Numbered from the stretch's first letter, positions 4,982 through 13,116 are shown. The stretch: 21,036 bases of DNA from DATDYA01 sp035289165 (GCA_035289165.1 DATDYA010000048.1:1-21036); one strand, 5' to 3'. Notes: a model not told the origin generated them from the letters alone. Numbers and translations: made by a program.

Positions 4982-5545
4982 ATGAAAAATGAAAAAATAA
5001 ACTTATTGAGGGTATCTATTGAAAGCGAACATTTGCTATTGGTACCGCCTGCGCTCAAGTATGCCGCAGAAATATACAAAGAATTTAACAATGAGGCGGT
5101 TATCCGGTTTATGAACGCCATGCCCAGGACAATTACCGATGCGGAAAATTTTGTACGAACCTCTTTGGTGGATATGAAGGCCGGTAAGAAATTAGTTTGT
5201 TCTATTCTCAAAAAAAGCAACAAAGAATTTTTAGGGAACCTAAGTATTCTTGATGTAGATACGGCCACACCAGAAGTAGCAATTTGGCTTAAAAAATCAG
5301 CCCACGGCTCTGGTTACGGTCTCGAGGCTGTTAAAGCGCTCAAGGAGTGGCTCGATGGGCATATTGACTATGAATATTTGCAGTATCCAGTAGCCAACGT
5401 AAATATGGCTAGTCGTAAAATTCCTGAAGCGCTTGGGGGCGTCATTGCCCAAAAAGATTTCGCGTTTACCAAAGTAGATGGCTCGGTATGGCAATATACA
5501 AATTACAAGATTTATAAAGGCACTCTAATAGCCAAAAAAAGTTAA
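4982..5545 (+). CDS. GNAT family N-acetyltransferase (RimJ/RimL type)
   Basis: A 187-residue protein with the Acetyltransf_3 layout: an N-terminal strand LLLVPPALKYAAEIYKEFNN, a middle segment SILKKSNKEFLGNLSILDV, and the acetyl-CoA pyrophosphate-binding region around residues 108-125 (HGSGYGLEAVKALKEWL, the family's Q/RxxGxG/A site in a relaxed form), followed by YPVANVNMASRKIPEALGG, the usual N-x-x-S-x-x-x-x-x-x-x-G segment. It would transfer acetyl from acetyl-CoA to a protein N-terminus or a small molecule; the substrate cannot be told. TATACT at 4967-4972 puts the predicted start about 3 bases before the ATG, and there is no Shine-Dalgarno, so the mRNA is probably leaderless. It is the last gene before repeat copy 2. 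Confidence 0.85.
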   Translation: MKNEKINLLRVSIESEHLLLVPPALKYAAEIYKEFNNEAVIRFMNAMPRTITDAENFVRTSLVDMKAGKKLVCSILKKSNKEFLGNLSILDVDTATPEVAIWLKKSAHGSGYGLEAVKALKEWLDGHIDYEYLQYPVANVNMASRKIPEALGGVIAQKDFAFTKVDGSVWQYTNYKIYKGTLIAKKS

Positions 5546-5616
5546 CTTAGGACAACTTCGGAATATAATAATATCCGGTAAGGCCTTTGAAAAAAGTTAT
5601 AATCTCGTCCACTTTG

Positions 5617-5683
5617 CCCCGCAGGGATACCAGATCCTTGTAAAACGGAGCCTTTACCATAAATTGGTAGGGCTTTTTTAATT
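5617..5683. repeat. 66-bp dispersed repeat, copy 2
   Basis: Nearly identical to 2374-2439 and in the same orientation; the first 45 bases differ at one position. The plus-strand hairpin (AGCC..ACCA with TGGT..GGCT, then TTTTTTAATT) is a good intrinsic terminator. TATAAT at 5598-5603 would start a ~70-base RNA just before it. On the minus strand the repeat gives MVKAPFYKDLVSLRG from an ATG at 5660, in a 37-codon frame ending at 5547. The copies diverge abruptly at the CCCC end. Confidence 0.75.
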
Positions 5684-5691
5684 GCAAGGTA

Positions 5692-5720
5692 TTGACATTG
5701 TATTACAACTGTAATACAAT
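5692..5720 (+). promoter_or_regulatory. Toxin-antitoxin promoter with overlapping operator palindrome
   Basis: TTGACA (5692-5697) and TACAAT (5715-5720) are spaced by 17 bases. A perfect inverted repeat with 11-base arms (ATTGTATTACA at 5697-5707, TGTAATACAAT at 5710-5720) and a 2-base centre covers the spacer and the whole -10 box. This is the expected site for autorepression by the ribbon-helix-helix antitoxin or the antitoxin-toxin complex. Confidence 0.8.
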
Positions 5721-5752
5721 ACCTGTATATAACTTACCTAATTTTATCTCCT

Positions 5753-5980
5753 ATGCGCCAAATATTAAGCATATCGCTACCATCAACTGACGTAAAGTTG
5801 ATTAAAAAGCACGCAAAAAATCGCGGCTACGACTCCATTAGTGCTTATATCCAGCATCTCTATAAAGAAGACGCCGATCTGATTACTGAAGCAGAGCTTT
5901 TGAAATCAGTGAGGGAAGCCCGCAAAGAATACCGAACAGGTAAAACAATTACAGCCAAATCCTTAGCTGATTTGGTATGA
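5753..5980 (+). CDS. Ribbon-helix-helix antitoxin (ParD/RelB-like)
   Basis: A 75-residue protein. The first ~45 residues (MRQILSISLPSTDVKLIKKH, then GYDSISAYIQHLY) have the ribbon-helix-helix pattern: a short strand with alternating residues, helix A, a turn with G-Y-x-S, helix B. The C-terminal ~30 residues are charged and helical, typical of a toxin-binding tail. It should bind and neutralise the toxin encoded next and repress the operon at the 5697-5720 palindrome. Its TGA overlaps the toxin ATG (ATGA at 5977-5980), so translation is coupled. No clear ribosome-binding site precedes its ATG. Confidence 0.85.
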   Translation: MRQILSISLPSTDVKLIKKHAKNRGYDSISAYIQHLYKEDADLITEAELLKSVREARKEYRTGKTITAKSLADLV

Positions 5981-6249
5981 TTATAACGAATATTTTTTAT
6001 TCGTCTAAATTTGTACAAGAATTTAAAAGACTTCCCGGGGACATCAAGCTTCTAGCGATTAAAAAAGAAAAGTATTTTAAAGACAATCCTCTTCACCCAT
6101 CTCTCCGGCTCCATTCATTACAGGGAAAATTAAAGGGACTCTGGTCTATATCCTTAACTGGGGGTTACCGCATTATATTTGAACGCCAGCCAAATGGCGA
6201 TATCTTGTTTATCTCCATTGGAAAACACGACATTTACCGCTATCTTTAG
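5977..6249 (+). CDS. RelE/ParE-superfamily toxin
   Basis: A 90-residue protein with the RelE/ParE fold order: an N-terminal strand IITNIFYSSKFVQEFKRLP, two helices with KLLAIKKEKYFKDNP, then L-H-S-L-Q-G-K-L-K-G-L-W-S, the central strand GGYRIIFERQ, and the C-terminal strand and turn IGKHDIYRYL. H84 and Y87 in GKHDIY match the family's C-terminal active-site region, and R65 in GGYRIIF the conserved strand arginine. RelE-type members cut mRNA in the ribosome and ParE-type members poison gyrase; the H-x-x-x-Y end fits the YafQ/YoeB-like mRNA interferases better, but this is not certain. It is translationally coupled to the antitoxin gene. Confidence 0.87.
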   Translation: MIITNIFYSSKFVQEFKRLPGDIKLLAIKKEKYFKDNPLHPSLRLHSLQGKLKGLWSISLTGGYRIIFERQPNGDILFISIGKHDIYRYL

Positions 6250-6261
6250 ATATTGAGGCAG

Positions 6262-6306
6262 TTACAAAAAACACCAGCTTAAGGGCTGGCGGTTTCGGTT
6301 TTGTAA
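6262..6306. terminator. Bidirectional terminator between convergent operons
   Basis: TTACAAAA (6262-6269) is matched by TTTTGTAA (6299-6306), with an inner stem CCAGC/GCTGG. A-rich and T-rich arms allow termination from both sides: the toxin-antitoxin operon from the left and the minus-strand operon from the right. The minus-strand stop codon begins at 6309, directly beside it. Confidence 0.75.
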
Positions 6307-6774
6307 TTATTTTTTGTTAATCGCATCCATTGCTCGAGCGGCCTCCTTAAATTTAAAAACATAATCTTCATCTAGGCCAATAATATTTTTCCGGGTAGCG
6401 GTAACCACCGGTAAACCGGTTTTTTTATCTTGTCTATCCATTTTAAATTCTTCTCTCAGAATATACATCATGCCTTTAAGTTCTTTTTTAGTAGAATCAC
6501 TCGGTGGTTTGCTAAAATAAATAATTCCATATAAATACGGACGTTTGGTAAATATGTACATACGCCGATCCGTAATACGAACCAAAACATTACGCAAGGT
6601 ATTCTGTCCATTGACCACGTCCTCCATCCGCACTTTTTCTTCCTCGTACAAAACTTTTTCTCCTTCTTCAAGCGGAAAATTCTTTTCTTGCAATTTAAAG
6701 GCGCCGTAGGTGATAAAAATGCCCAGGATAATTATCAGGCCCAAGGCCACGTAACTAATAATTGAATAATCCAT
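6307..6774 (-). CDS. Small membrane protein with PH-like cytoplasmic part, unknown function
   Basis: A 155-residue protein. Residues ~6-27 (ISYVALGLIIILGIFITYGAF) form one membrane helix. The rest is soluble, with LEEGEKVLYEEEKVRMEDVV, then NTLRNVLVRITDRRMYIFTK, a strand order and T-x-x-R-x-Y-I pattern seen in bacterial PH-like domains, which often read the level of lipid or peptide ligands. This resemblance is weak. The gene starts eight bases after the PEP synthase stop, so it is the last gene of that operon. The C-terminal third (about 100-155) has no recognised motif; it is rich in Lys and Asp. Confidence 0.65.
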   Translation of the reverse strand: MDYSIISYVALGLIIILGIFITYGAFKLQEKNFPLEEGEKVLYEEEKVRMEDVVNGQNTLRNVLVRITDRRMYIFTKRPYLYGIIYFSKPPSDSTKKELKGMMYILREEFKMDRQDKKTGLPVVTATRKNIIGLDEDYVFKFKEAARAMDAINKK

Positions 6775-6782
6775 GTATGATG

Positions 6783-9701
6783 TTATGGTTCAACCGTTAA
6801 ACTATTCAATATTTCCCGGTATTGACTACTATGCCCAGTGACTAACAAATCGTTTTTTGCCCCTTCGATCTTTATCTCCGTCACAAAAACACAATCCTGC
6901 CCGGCCGCGCAATCGTAATTCCACTCCCGTACTGTGACCCCGCGCCAAGTACTAGTAGTTGAGGGTAAATTAGCGATGTTTGGCGGTAGTTGTTCAATCT
7001 TTTCGATCGTTACCCATTCTAAAGCTTGACGTCCTTCGGGATAAAATGTCACACTATTTTTTCCATGGGCCGTCTGCCAAACAGCCGGAACCTTTAAGCT
7101 AAAATTGGAAAATCCATTTTCTTCATATGGTGTGGTTTGGCTTTCGAGCTTGGTCGTGTATTCTTTATTTAGTTCTTCTTTTATTTCCTCTTTGAAAGTT
7201 TCGAGCTGAGTGCTAACATTCTTTTTTATCTCTTCGGTTGTCGCTTGGTTACTCACGGTTTGACAGGTGTAACCACCAAGAATTCCAAGAGCACCAAGCA
7301 AACCGAAAACTAACAGAACTTTCGAAGCCAGAGCGACCTTCATCATCCCACGCCGTTTGGCGGTTCGTTCTTCCATAAGAGTGATGCGCTCACGGGTTTT
7401 TAATACGGTATCGGGGTTTAAAGAAATACTATCTATCCCCTCTTGAACTAAAAATTCTGCGAATTCTGGGTAGTCGCTCGGGGCCTGACCACAGATGCCC
7501 ACCTTTTTACCGTGCTCGTGGGCCGTATGAATAATACTGCGAATTAAAGTTTTGACGGCGGCATTGTTTTCATCGTAAACATGGGAAACCAGCGGTGAAT
7601 CACGGTCAACACCCAGAGTTAACTGGGTTAGATCGTTCGAACCAATGCTAAAACCATCAAAGATTTGACAAAATTCTTTAGCGAGGATTACATTCGACGG
7701 AATCTCGGTCATCATGTAAACCTGAAGGTCGTCTTTACCACGTTCCAAACCAAACTCTTTCATGGTCGCGAGTACCTGTTCACCTTCTTTTACGGTCCGG
7801 CAAAACGGGACCATAACGATAACATTTTTTAAACCCCAATCGTTACGGACCCTCTTCAAAGCCTCACACTCTATTTTAAACCCCGGCTTGTAGTTTTTAT
7901 CATAATACCGTGAAGCACCACGCCAACCAAGCATCGGGTTTTCTTCTTTTGGTTCAAAACTTTGGCCACCAATTAAGGTAGCATATTCATTAGTTTTAAA
8001 ATCTGACAAACGAACAATGACCGGGTTTGGATAAAAAGCGGCGGCAATAAAAGAAATTCCTTCGGCCAGTTTGGCAACACCAAATTCTCGTTTGTCCTTA
8101 TAACCAACAGTTAGTTCGTTTATTTGCCCCCGGACTTTGGCATTCATGGACTTGTAATTAACCAAAGCCAAAGGATGAATTTTAACAAAATTGGTGAAGA
8201 TAAATTCTTCCCGAGCCAGACCAACACCATTGTTTGGAATAGCCGCCAAGGAAAAAGCACTGTCGGGATTACCGACGTTCATCATAATCTTGGTCTTGGT
8301 TGGTTTCAAATCTTTAAGTTCAGCTTTCTCAACTTTAAATGGTAATAAACTTTTGTAAACATAACCTACTTCGCCTTCCGAGCAAGTGACGGTAATTTCT
8401 TCTTTGCTTTTAATTAGTTGCCTGGCTTTTAAAGCACCAACCACACAAGGAATACCTAATTCACGACTGACAATGGCGGCATGAGAAGTCTTGCCACCTT
8501 GCTCGGTAACGATGGCGCTCGCAATGCGCATAATTGGTTCCCAATCTGGATCGGTAATGCGGGTTACCAAAACTTCGCCGGCTTTAAAATCTTTCATGTC
8601 TTTCGGCGAATTAATTATTCTCGCCTTGCCCTGGCCGATCTTCTGGCCAACACTAAGACCAGTAACTAATATTTTACCTTTTTGTTGTAAAGTGTAAGTT
8701 TCAATGGTATTTACTTTGGCCTGGGATTTGACGGTCTCACCACGAGCCTGCACGATAAACAACTTACCGGTTTTTCCGTCTTTCGCCCACTCAATATCCA
8801 TAGCGTGGCCATAATGCTCTTCAATCTGCACTCCCCACTTACTAAGCTGGATCACTTCGTCATCCGTTAGGCTGTATTTCCTTTGATCAGCGGTTTTTAC
8901 TTTTAATTGTTTAGTACCAGTATGGCCATAGACCAATTTAACTTCTTTGTCCCCCAAGCGACGGCTAATGATAGACTTTAAACCTTTTTTTACACCTTCT
9001 TTAAAAACATAAAACTGATCCGGATTAACCCGGCCCTTTACAACATACTCACCGAGACCATAGGCGGAATTTATTAGAACCACGCCCTTGAAGCCAGATT
9101 CTGTGTCAAGAGTAAACATGACGCCAGACGAACCAAGGTCAGATCGGACCATCTGCTGAACACAAACAGACAGAGCCACGGCTAAATGATCAAAGCCTTT
9201 GGCTTCACGGTAAGAGATGGCGCGATCAGTGAAAAGCGAAGCAATACATTTTTTGACGGCTTCCAACAGTTCTTTTTCGCCCTTAACATTCAAATATGTT
9301 TCTTGTTGACCAGCGAAACTGGCGTCAGGTAGATCTTCGGCGGTCGCGCTCGAGCGCACCGCGACACTTTCTGCTTTTAATTCTTTGTACGCTACTTTAA
9401 TTTCTTTAGTTAACTCATCGGGAAACTTAGCTCCCAAGACCATACTACGAACCTTGGCGCCAGCTACAGATAGGGCCCGGACATTTTTTACATCCAAGCC
9501 TTTTAAAACTTCTTTGATTTTTTTATCTAGGCCAGTGCCTTTCAAAAATAACCAGTAGGCATCGCTCGTCAACGCAAAACCATTAGGTACTTTTATACCA
9601 TGTTCAGTAAGCTTGCTATACATCTCTCCGAGCGAGGCGTTTTTACCACCGACCAAGGGGATGTCTTTAATGTTTAGTTCTTTAAACCAGCGAATGTACA
9701 C
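6783..9701 (-). CDS. ppsA: Phosphoenolpyruvate synthase with C-terminal membrane anchor and extra domain
   Basis: A 972-residue protein; GTG start at 9701 because V-Y-I-R-W-F-K-E-L aligns with the usual N-terminus. Residues 1-~780 are a full PEP synthase (ATP + pyruvate + water to PEP + AMP + phosphate): an N-terminal ATP-grasp region (GGKNASLGEMY, AVRSSATAEDLPDASFAGQQ), the phosphohistidine domain with catalytic H407 in GGKTSHAAIVSRELGIP, and a C-terminal TIM barrel with C737 in GICGQAPSDYPEF. Ordinary enzymes end near here. This one continues: basic stretch AKRRGMMK, a membrane helix ~788-812, a charged coiled-coil-like part (TTEEIKKNVSTQLETFKEEI), then a ~110-residue domain with FSLKVPAVWQTAHG and two cysteines in YDCAAGQDC. 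The catalytic part would face the cytoplasm and the tail the outside. It lies 34 bases after ligA. No frameshift is visible at the junction. Confidence 0.93.
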   Translation of the reverse strand: MYIRWFKELNIKDIPLVGGKNASLGEMYSKLTEHGIKVPNGFALTSDAYWLFLKGTGLDKKIKEVLKGLDVKNVRALSVAGAKVRSMVLGAKFPDELTKEIKVAYKELKAESVAVRSSATAEDLPDASFAGQQETYLNVKGEKELLEAVKKCIASLFTDRAISYREAKGFDHLAVALSVCVQQMVRSDLGSSGVMFTLDTESGFKGVVLINSAYGLGEYVVKGRVNPDQFYVFKEGVKKGLKSIISRRLGDKEVKLVYGHTGTKQLKVKTADQRKYSLTDDEVIQLSKWGVQIEEHYGHAMDIEWAKDGKTGKLFIVQARGETVKSQAKVNTIETYTLQQKGKILVTGLSVGQKIGQGKARIINSPKDMKDFKAGEVLVTRITDPDWEPIMRIASAIVTEQGGKTSHAAIVSRELGIPCVVGALKARQLIKSKEEITVTCSEGEVGYVYKSLLPFKVEKAELKDLKPTKTKIMMNVGNPDSAFSLAAIPNNGVGLAREEFIFTNFVKIHPLALVNYKSMNAKVRGQINELTVGYKDKREFGVAKLAEGISFIAAAFYPNPVIVRLSDFKTNEYATLIGGQSFEPKEENPMLGWRGASRYYDKNYKPGFKIECEALKRVRNDWGLKNVIVMVPFCRTVKEGEQVLATMKEFGLERGKDDLQVYMMTEIPSNVILAKEFCQIFDGFSIGSNDLTQLTLGVDRDSPLVSHVYDENNAAVKTLIRSIIHTAHEHGKKVGICGQAPSDYPEFAEFLVQEGIDSISLNPDTVLKTRERITLMEERTAKRRGMMKVALASKVLLVFGLLGALGILGGYTCQTVSNQATTEEIKKNVSTQLETFKEEIKEELNKEYTTKLESQTTPYEENGFSNFSLKVPAVWQTAHGKNSVTFYPEGRQALEWVTIEKIEQLPPNIANLPSTTSTWRGVTVREWNYDCAAGQDCVFVTEIKIEGAKNDLLVTGHSSQYREILNSLTVEP

Positions 9702-9735
9702 GGTAAAAAGTTAAAGATAAATATTGGTTAGTATA

Positions 9736-11772
9736 TCACAAACTAACTATTTTTAAAAACTCCTCTTCACTTAAAACTTTTACACCTAATTTTTTAGCCT
9801 TAGCTAATTTACTCCCGGCCTTGTCGCCAGCAACCACGGCCGTGGTATTTTTACTGACCGATTCCGCGACATCGCCACCCAAAGCCCGGATTTTGTCTTT
9901 GGCTTCATCACGAGTCAACAAACTCAAAGTACCAGTCAAAACAAAGGTTTGACCGTGTAATTTACCAGTCACGCGACTCTCGGCTTCTTTAGCGGACAAA
10001 GTTTGTATTTTCACCCCGTTATCTAATAACTCTTCCACTAACTTTTGGTTAGTCTTGTCTTCAAAAAAAGCCCGAATAGATTCGGCGACCCGTGGGCCCA
10101 CATCTTCTACCTCCAGCAAATCAGAAACGCTCGCTTCCATTATTTTCGGCAGTGATCGAAAGTGTTCAGAAAGCCTGACGGCGGTTTCTTCCCCAACATG
10201 ACGGATGCCAAGAGCATACACAAAACGAGATAAAGGAACATTTTTGGCCGCCTCAATCGCCTGGACCAGATTGACAGCAGATTTTTCCGCAAATCTTTCT
10301 AGTGGCTCAAGATCACCTGTCGTGAGGGTAAATAAATCCGCGGGATTTTTTATTAACCCCTCATTTACTAGCTGTTCAATAATTTTTTCTCCCAGGCCAT
10401 CTATGTCATAAGCTCGTTTGGAGGCAAAGTGACGAATTTTTTCTAATTGTTGAGCATAACAGTTGGGATTTTTGCAAAACAAAGCGGCAGATTTTCCCAC
10501 TTTTTTATCACTAATAATTTCCCGGACAACTTCTCCCCCACATTTGGGACATTTAACTGGTTCTTTAACGGTTTTTTCTCCACCAGTTCGCATTTTATCC
10601 AAAACCCGAATTACTTTAGGGATAATCTCACCGGCTTTTTCTACTACGACCGTATCGCCAATTTTTACGCCCAGACGTTTAATCTCGTCAAAATTATGGA
10701 GTGTCGCGTGGGTAACCGTTGTGCCAGCGAGTTTAACTGGATCCATGAGGGCGACGGGGGTTAAGGCGCCAGTCCGACCAATTTGGACATAGACATCTTT
10801 AATTTTGGTTGTTCCTTGTTCAGCCGGAAATTTGAAAGCAATTGCCCAGCGGGGAGATTTACCGGTAAAACCCAGTTGATTTTGGTATTTTTTCTCATTA
10901 ACTTTAATTACTATGCCGTCAATCCAAAATGGCTGACTATGTTTTAAATTATCCCATCGGTTATGGAAATCCAAAACCTCACCGAGATTCTGACAGACCT
11001 GCCAATGGTCGTCTGTGGTAAAACCCAAATCTTTTAATCTTTTTAATTCTTCGGCCTGAGTTAGGGGGGCATTGGCGCTCGAAATATCATAAGCGGTTAA
11101 GGAAAGACGGCGATTAGCGACCACTAGTGAATCTAATTGACGGATTGTGCCAGCGGCGGCATTTCTGGGATTTGCGAACAAGGCTTCGTTGTGTTTTTCT
11201 CTTTCCAGATTTAACTTGTCAAAAACATCTCGGCTCATCCAGACTTCGCCTTCCGTAATTATGTCAACCGGCTCTTTTAAACGGAGCGGGACGCTATGAA
11301 TAGTCTTAATGTTTTGTGTCACTACTTCCCCCACTTTGCCATCACCGCGTGTGGCGGCAGTTTTTAACAGCCCCTTTTCATAGGTTAAAACCATGTGAAG
11401 GCCATCAATTTTCAATTCACAAACATATGTCAAATCTTTTGGTCGAGCACCTAATTCTTTTTCTAATATTTTTAAATTACGTTCTTCCCAATCTAAAATA
11501 TCTTCCTCATTAAAAGCATCGTCAAAAGACCATTGCGGCACCACATGAGTAATTTTTTCAAATTTATCCAAAGGCTTACCCGCCACACGTTGGGTCGGGC
11601 TATCTGGGGTAATTAAATCAGGATGTTCGCGCTCAATCTTCCGCAGTTCGTCCATTAATCCTTCGTACATCTGGTCAGTTACTTCCGGATCATTCAAAAC
11701 ATGATAACGATAGCGCAAATCGTCGATTTGAGCACGAAGTTTTTCAACCCTAGTTTTTAAATCAATCGACAT
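9736..11772 (-). CDS. ligA: NAD-dependent DNA ligase LigA
   Basis: A 678-residue, full-length LigA, which seals nicks in DNA using NAD+ during replication and repair. Domains in order: Ia NAD-binding (~1-70, with YRYHVLNDPEVTDQMYE), adenylation domain with nucleophile K121 in ELKIDGL, OB-fold (~320-400, IGRTGALTPVA), a zinc finger with C408, C411, C433 and C438, helix-hairpin-helix repeats (~450-590, FVYALGIRHVGEE, LLEVEDVGPRVAESI), and a BRCT domain (~605-678, GQTFVLTGTLSLLTRDEAK). All key residues seen are present. Its ATG overlaps the end of the preceding gene by 11 bases, so translation is likely coupled. It is followed by ppsA after 34 bases, in which a possible -10 box TATACT lies. Confidence 0.98.
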   Translation of the reverse strand: MSIDLKTRVEKLRAQIDDLRYRYHVLNDPEVTDQMYEGLMDELRKIEREHPDLITPDSPTQRVAGKPLDKFEKITHVVPQWSFDDAFNEEDILDWEERNLKILEKELGARPKDLTYVCELKIDGLHMVLTYEKGLLKTAATRGDGKVGEVVTQNIKTIHSVPLRLKEPVDIITEGEVWMSRDVFDKLNLEREKHNEALFANPRNAAAGTIRQLDSLVVANRRLSLTAYDISSANAPLTQAEELKRLKDLGFTTDDHWQVCQNLGEVLDFHNRWDNLKHSQPFWIDGIVIKVNEKKYQNQLGFTGKSPRWAIAFKFPAEQGTTKIKDVYVQIGRTGALTPVALMDPVKLAGTTVTHATLHNFDEIKRLGVKIGDTVVVEKAGEIIPKVIRVLDKMRTGGEKTVKEPVKCPKCGGEVVREIISDKKVGKSAALFCKNPNCYAQQLEKIRHFASKRAYDIDGLGEKIIEQLVNEGLIKNPADLFTLTTGDLEPLERFAEKSAVNLVQAIEAAKNVPLSRFVYALGIRHVGEETAVRLSEHFRSLPKIMEASVSDLLEVEDVGPRVAESIRAFFEDKTNQKLVEELLDNGVKIQTLSAKEAESRVTGKLHGQTFVLTGTLSLLTRDEAKDKIRALGGDVAESVSKNTTAVVAGDKAGSKLAKAKKLGVKVLSEEEFLKIVSL

Positions 11773-12193
11773 AGATATACGGATTCAAAACTTCCTTTAA
11801 TTTCTTACAAACCAAACTCAAAGCTTGTGGACCAGTAATTGTATTAGCCCTCGCTTCCTGTTCATAACCAACCCAATCGATTCCATAATGATTAAAAAAC
11901 TTCGCTAAGATTTCATTCTCAGTTAAAGGCTCGTCCATAGGAGTGGCTTGACGAGTTAGAAGTTTACGCAAAGTTTCTGATGTTCGTTTTCTGGCATCTT
12001 CCACTATGTTTTTAAAAATTATTACCGGACCAATACCATAATCTCTTTGAAATTCTAAAGAGTAAAGGTCTAAACCGGCTTTTTTTAGGGATTGCAAAAT
12101 TTTTTCGTAATCTACGCTAAGCTTTATCTCAGAATCGGCCGCTGTTTTTTCTAGTTTATCTTCGCCGATAGAATTGCCTAATGTTTCCGCCAT
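11762..12193 (-). CDS. Unknown small protein upstream of ligA
   Basis: A 143-residue soluble protein, not recognised. The first ~25 residues (MAETLGNSIGEDKLEKTAAD) are acidic and probably disordered. Residues ~28-85 (YEKILQSLKKAGLDLYSLEF, then VIIFKNIVEDARKRTSE) look mostly helical, and the rest (ENEILAKFFNHYGIDWVGYE) is a second helical part. No membrane segment, cysteine pair or nucleotide-binding motif is seen. It starts ten bases after the pilD stop and its end overlaps the ligA start, so it is a member of the pilD-ligA-ppsA operon. That position does not by itself reveal the function. Confidence 0.7.
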   Translation of the reverse strand: MAETLGNSIGEDKLEKTAADSEIKLSVDYEKILQSLKKAGLDLYSLEFQRDYGIGPVIIFKNIVEDARKRTSETLRKLLTRQATPMDEPLTENEILAKFFNHYGIDWVGYEQEARANTITGPQALSLVCKKLKEVLNPYIYVD

Positions 12194-12203
12194 ATCCCAA
12201 TTA

Positions 12204-12989
12204 TTAACTAATTAAACCCAAATACCAGCGTACTATCTCCGCCCCCCAAAACAAGGTGAAAAATGTTCCAACTGACAAAAAGGTTCCAAAAGGGATTTCG
12301 TGCGTCCAAGCTTTTTTCTTAAAAACTAAAAGCCCAAGGCCGATAACCGCTCCCAAAACATATGAAATGATAAGCGCGGTTAATATGCTTGGCCAACCGA
12401 GCCAGATGCCCATCATAACACCCATACGCACGTCTCCCCCACCAATCCAGCGGCCACGCGAAATAATATATTGCAGGAGGAAGAACCCACCACCAATCAA
12501 AATTCCGAGAGCAAAACTCTGCAAGGTAAAATGTAAAAAGTAATAGTTGAAAAATAGTCCAACGATGGCACCCAGCCAAATAATGGTCGGGATAATAATT
12601 TTATGTAAAGCGTCAAAAACAAAAACAATAATGAGGATAACGACAAAAAATAAATCGCGAATAAAAAACCAGCTTTGTAACGAACGATCGACGTATTGCC
12701 AAGCGACAATTAAAAAAAGAAAAGCCGTTGCTAATTCTACTACCGGATAGTACCAGCTGATCGGTTTCTTGCAAGTACGACACTGTCCATTTAAATAAAG
12801 AAAACTCAAAACAGGAATGTTTTCATACCAGGTCAATTTTCTCCCACAATGAATGCACATACTTCGGCCAGCCACAATCCGAACATTTTCCCAGGTCCGC
12901 CAAATCCAAGAGTTTAAAAAGCTACCAAAAATTAGACCAAACAGGAAGATTAGAACGTAGAGAATCGGGCTAAAATAATCGGTTTCCAT
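12204..12989 (-). CDS. pilD: Type IV prepilin peptidase/methyltransferase PilD
   Basis: A 261-residue membrane protein if started at ATG 12989 (METDYFSPILYVLIFLFG). A longer in-frame start at 13064 lies upstream of the promoter at 13009-13037 and inside the pilin terminator, so it is rejected. PilD cuts the leader from prepilins and N-methylates the new N-terminus. Seen: the N-terminal FGSFLNSWIWR segment, the four-Cys zinc-type motif C-x-x-C ... C-x-x-C (CIHCGRKLTWYENIP, CRTCKKPISWYYP), and the two aspartates of the protease site, FVFDALHKIIIP and GGGDVRMG. There are about seven or eight membrane helices. It immediately follows the pilin gene, its substrate, but has its own promoter. Confidence 0.95.
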   Translation of the reverse strand: METDYFSPILYVLIFLFGLIFGSFLNSWIWRTWENVRIVAGRSMCIHCGRKLTWYENIPVLSFLYLNGQCRTCKKPISWYYPVVELATAFLFLIVAWQYVDRSLQSWFFIRDLFFVVILIIVFVFDALHKIIIPTIIWLGAIVGLFFNYYFLHFTLQSFALGILIGGGFFLLQYIISRGRWIGGGDVRMGVMMGIWLGWPSILTALIISYVLGAVIGLGLLVFKKKAWTHEIPFGTFLSVGTFFTLFWGAEIVRWYLGLIS

Positions 12990-13008
12990 AGAAATCGCTA
13001 GTAAAAGA

Positions 13009-13037
13009 ATTATAACACAAGTGATTTCTCTTGCCAA
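13009..13037 (-). promoter_or_regulatory. Promoter of the pilD operon
   Basis: On the minus strand TTGGCA (13037-13032) and TATAAT (13014-13009) are spaced by 17 bases. The predicted start near 13002 gives a leader of about 12 bases to the ATG at 12989. It should drive pilD, the unknown gene, ligA, ppsA and the small membrane protein. Confidence 0.7.
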
Positions 13038-13052
13038 TTGGGTCAGGGGTAT

Positions 13053-13093
13053 AAAAAAAGTCAACCCTGCATTAATATTATTGTGCAGGGTTG
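13053..13093 (-). terminator. Intrinsic terminator after the pilin gene
   Basis: A perfect 10-pair stem, CAACCCTGCA (13062-13071) and TGCAGGGTTG (13084-13093), is followed on the minus strand by a run of seven T (13059-13053). It separates pilin expression from the pilD operon. Confidence 0.88.
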
Positions 13094-13116
13094 GCTCGCA
13101 AAAATTTTTGCCAATT

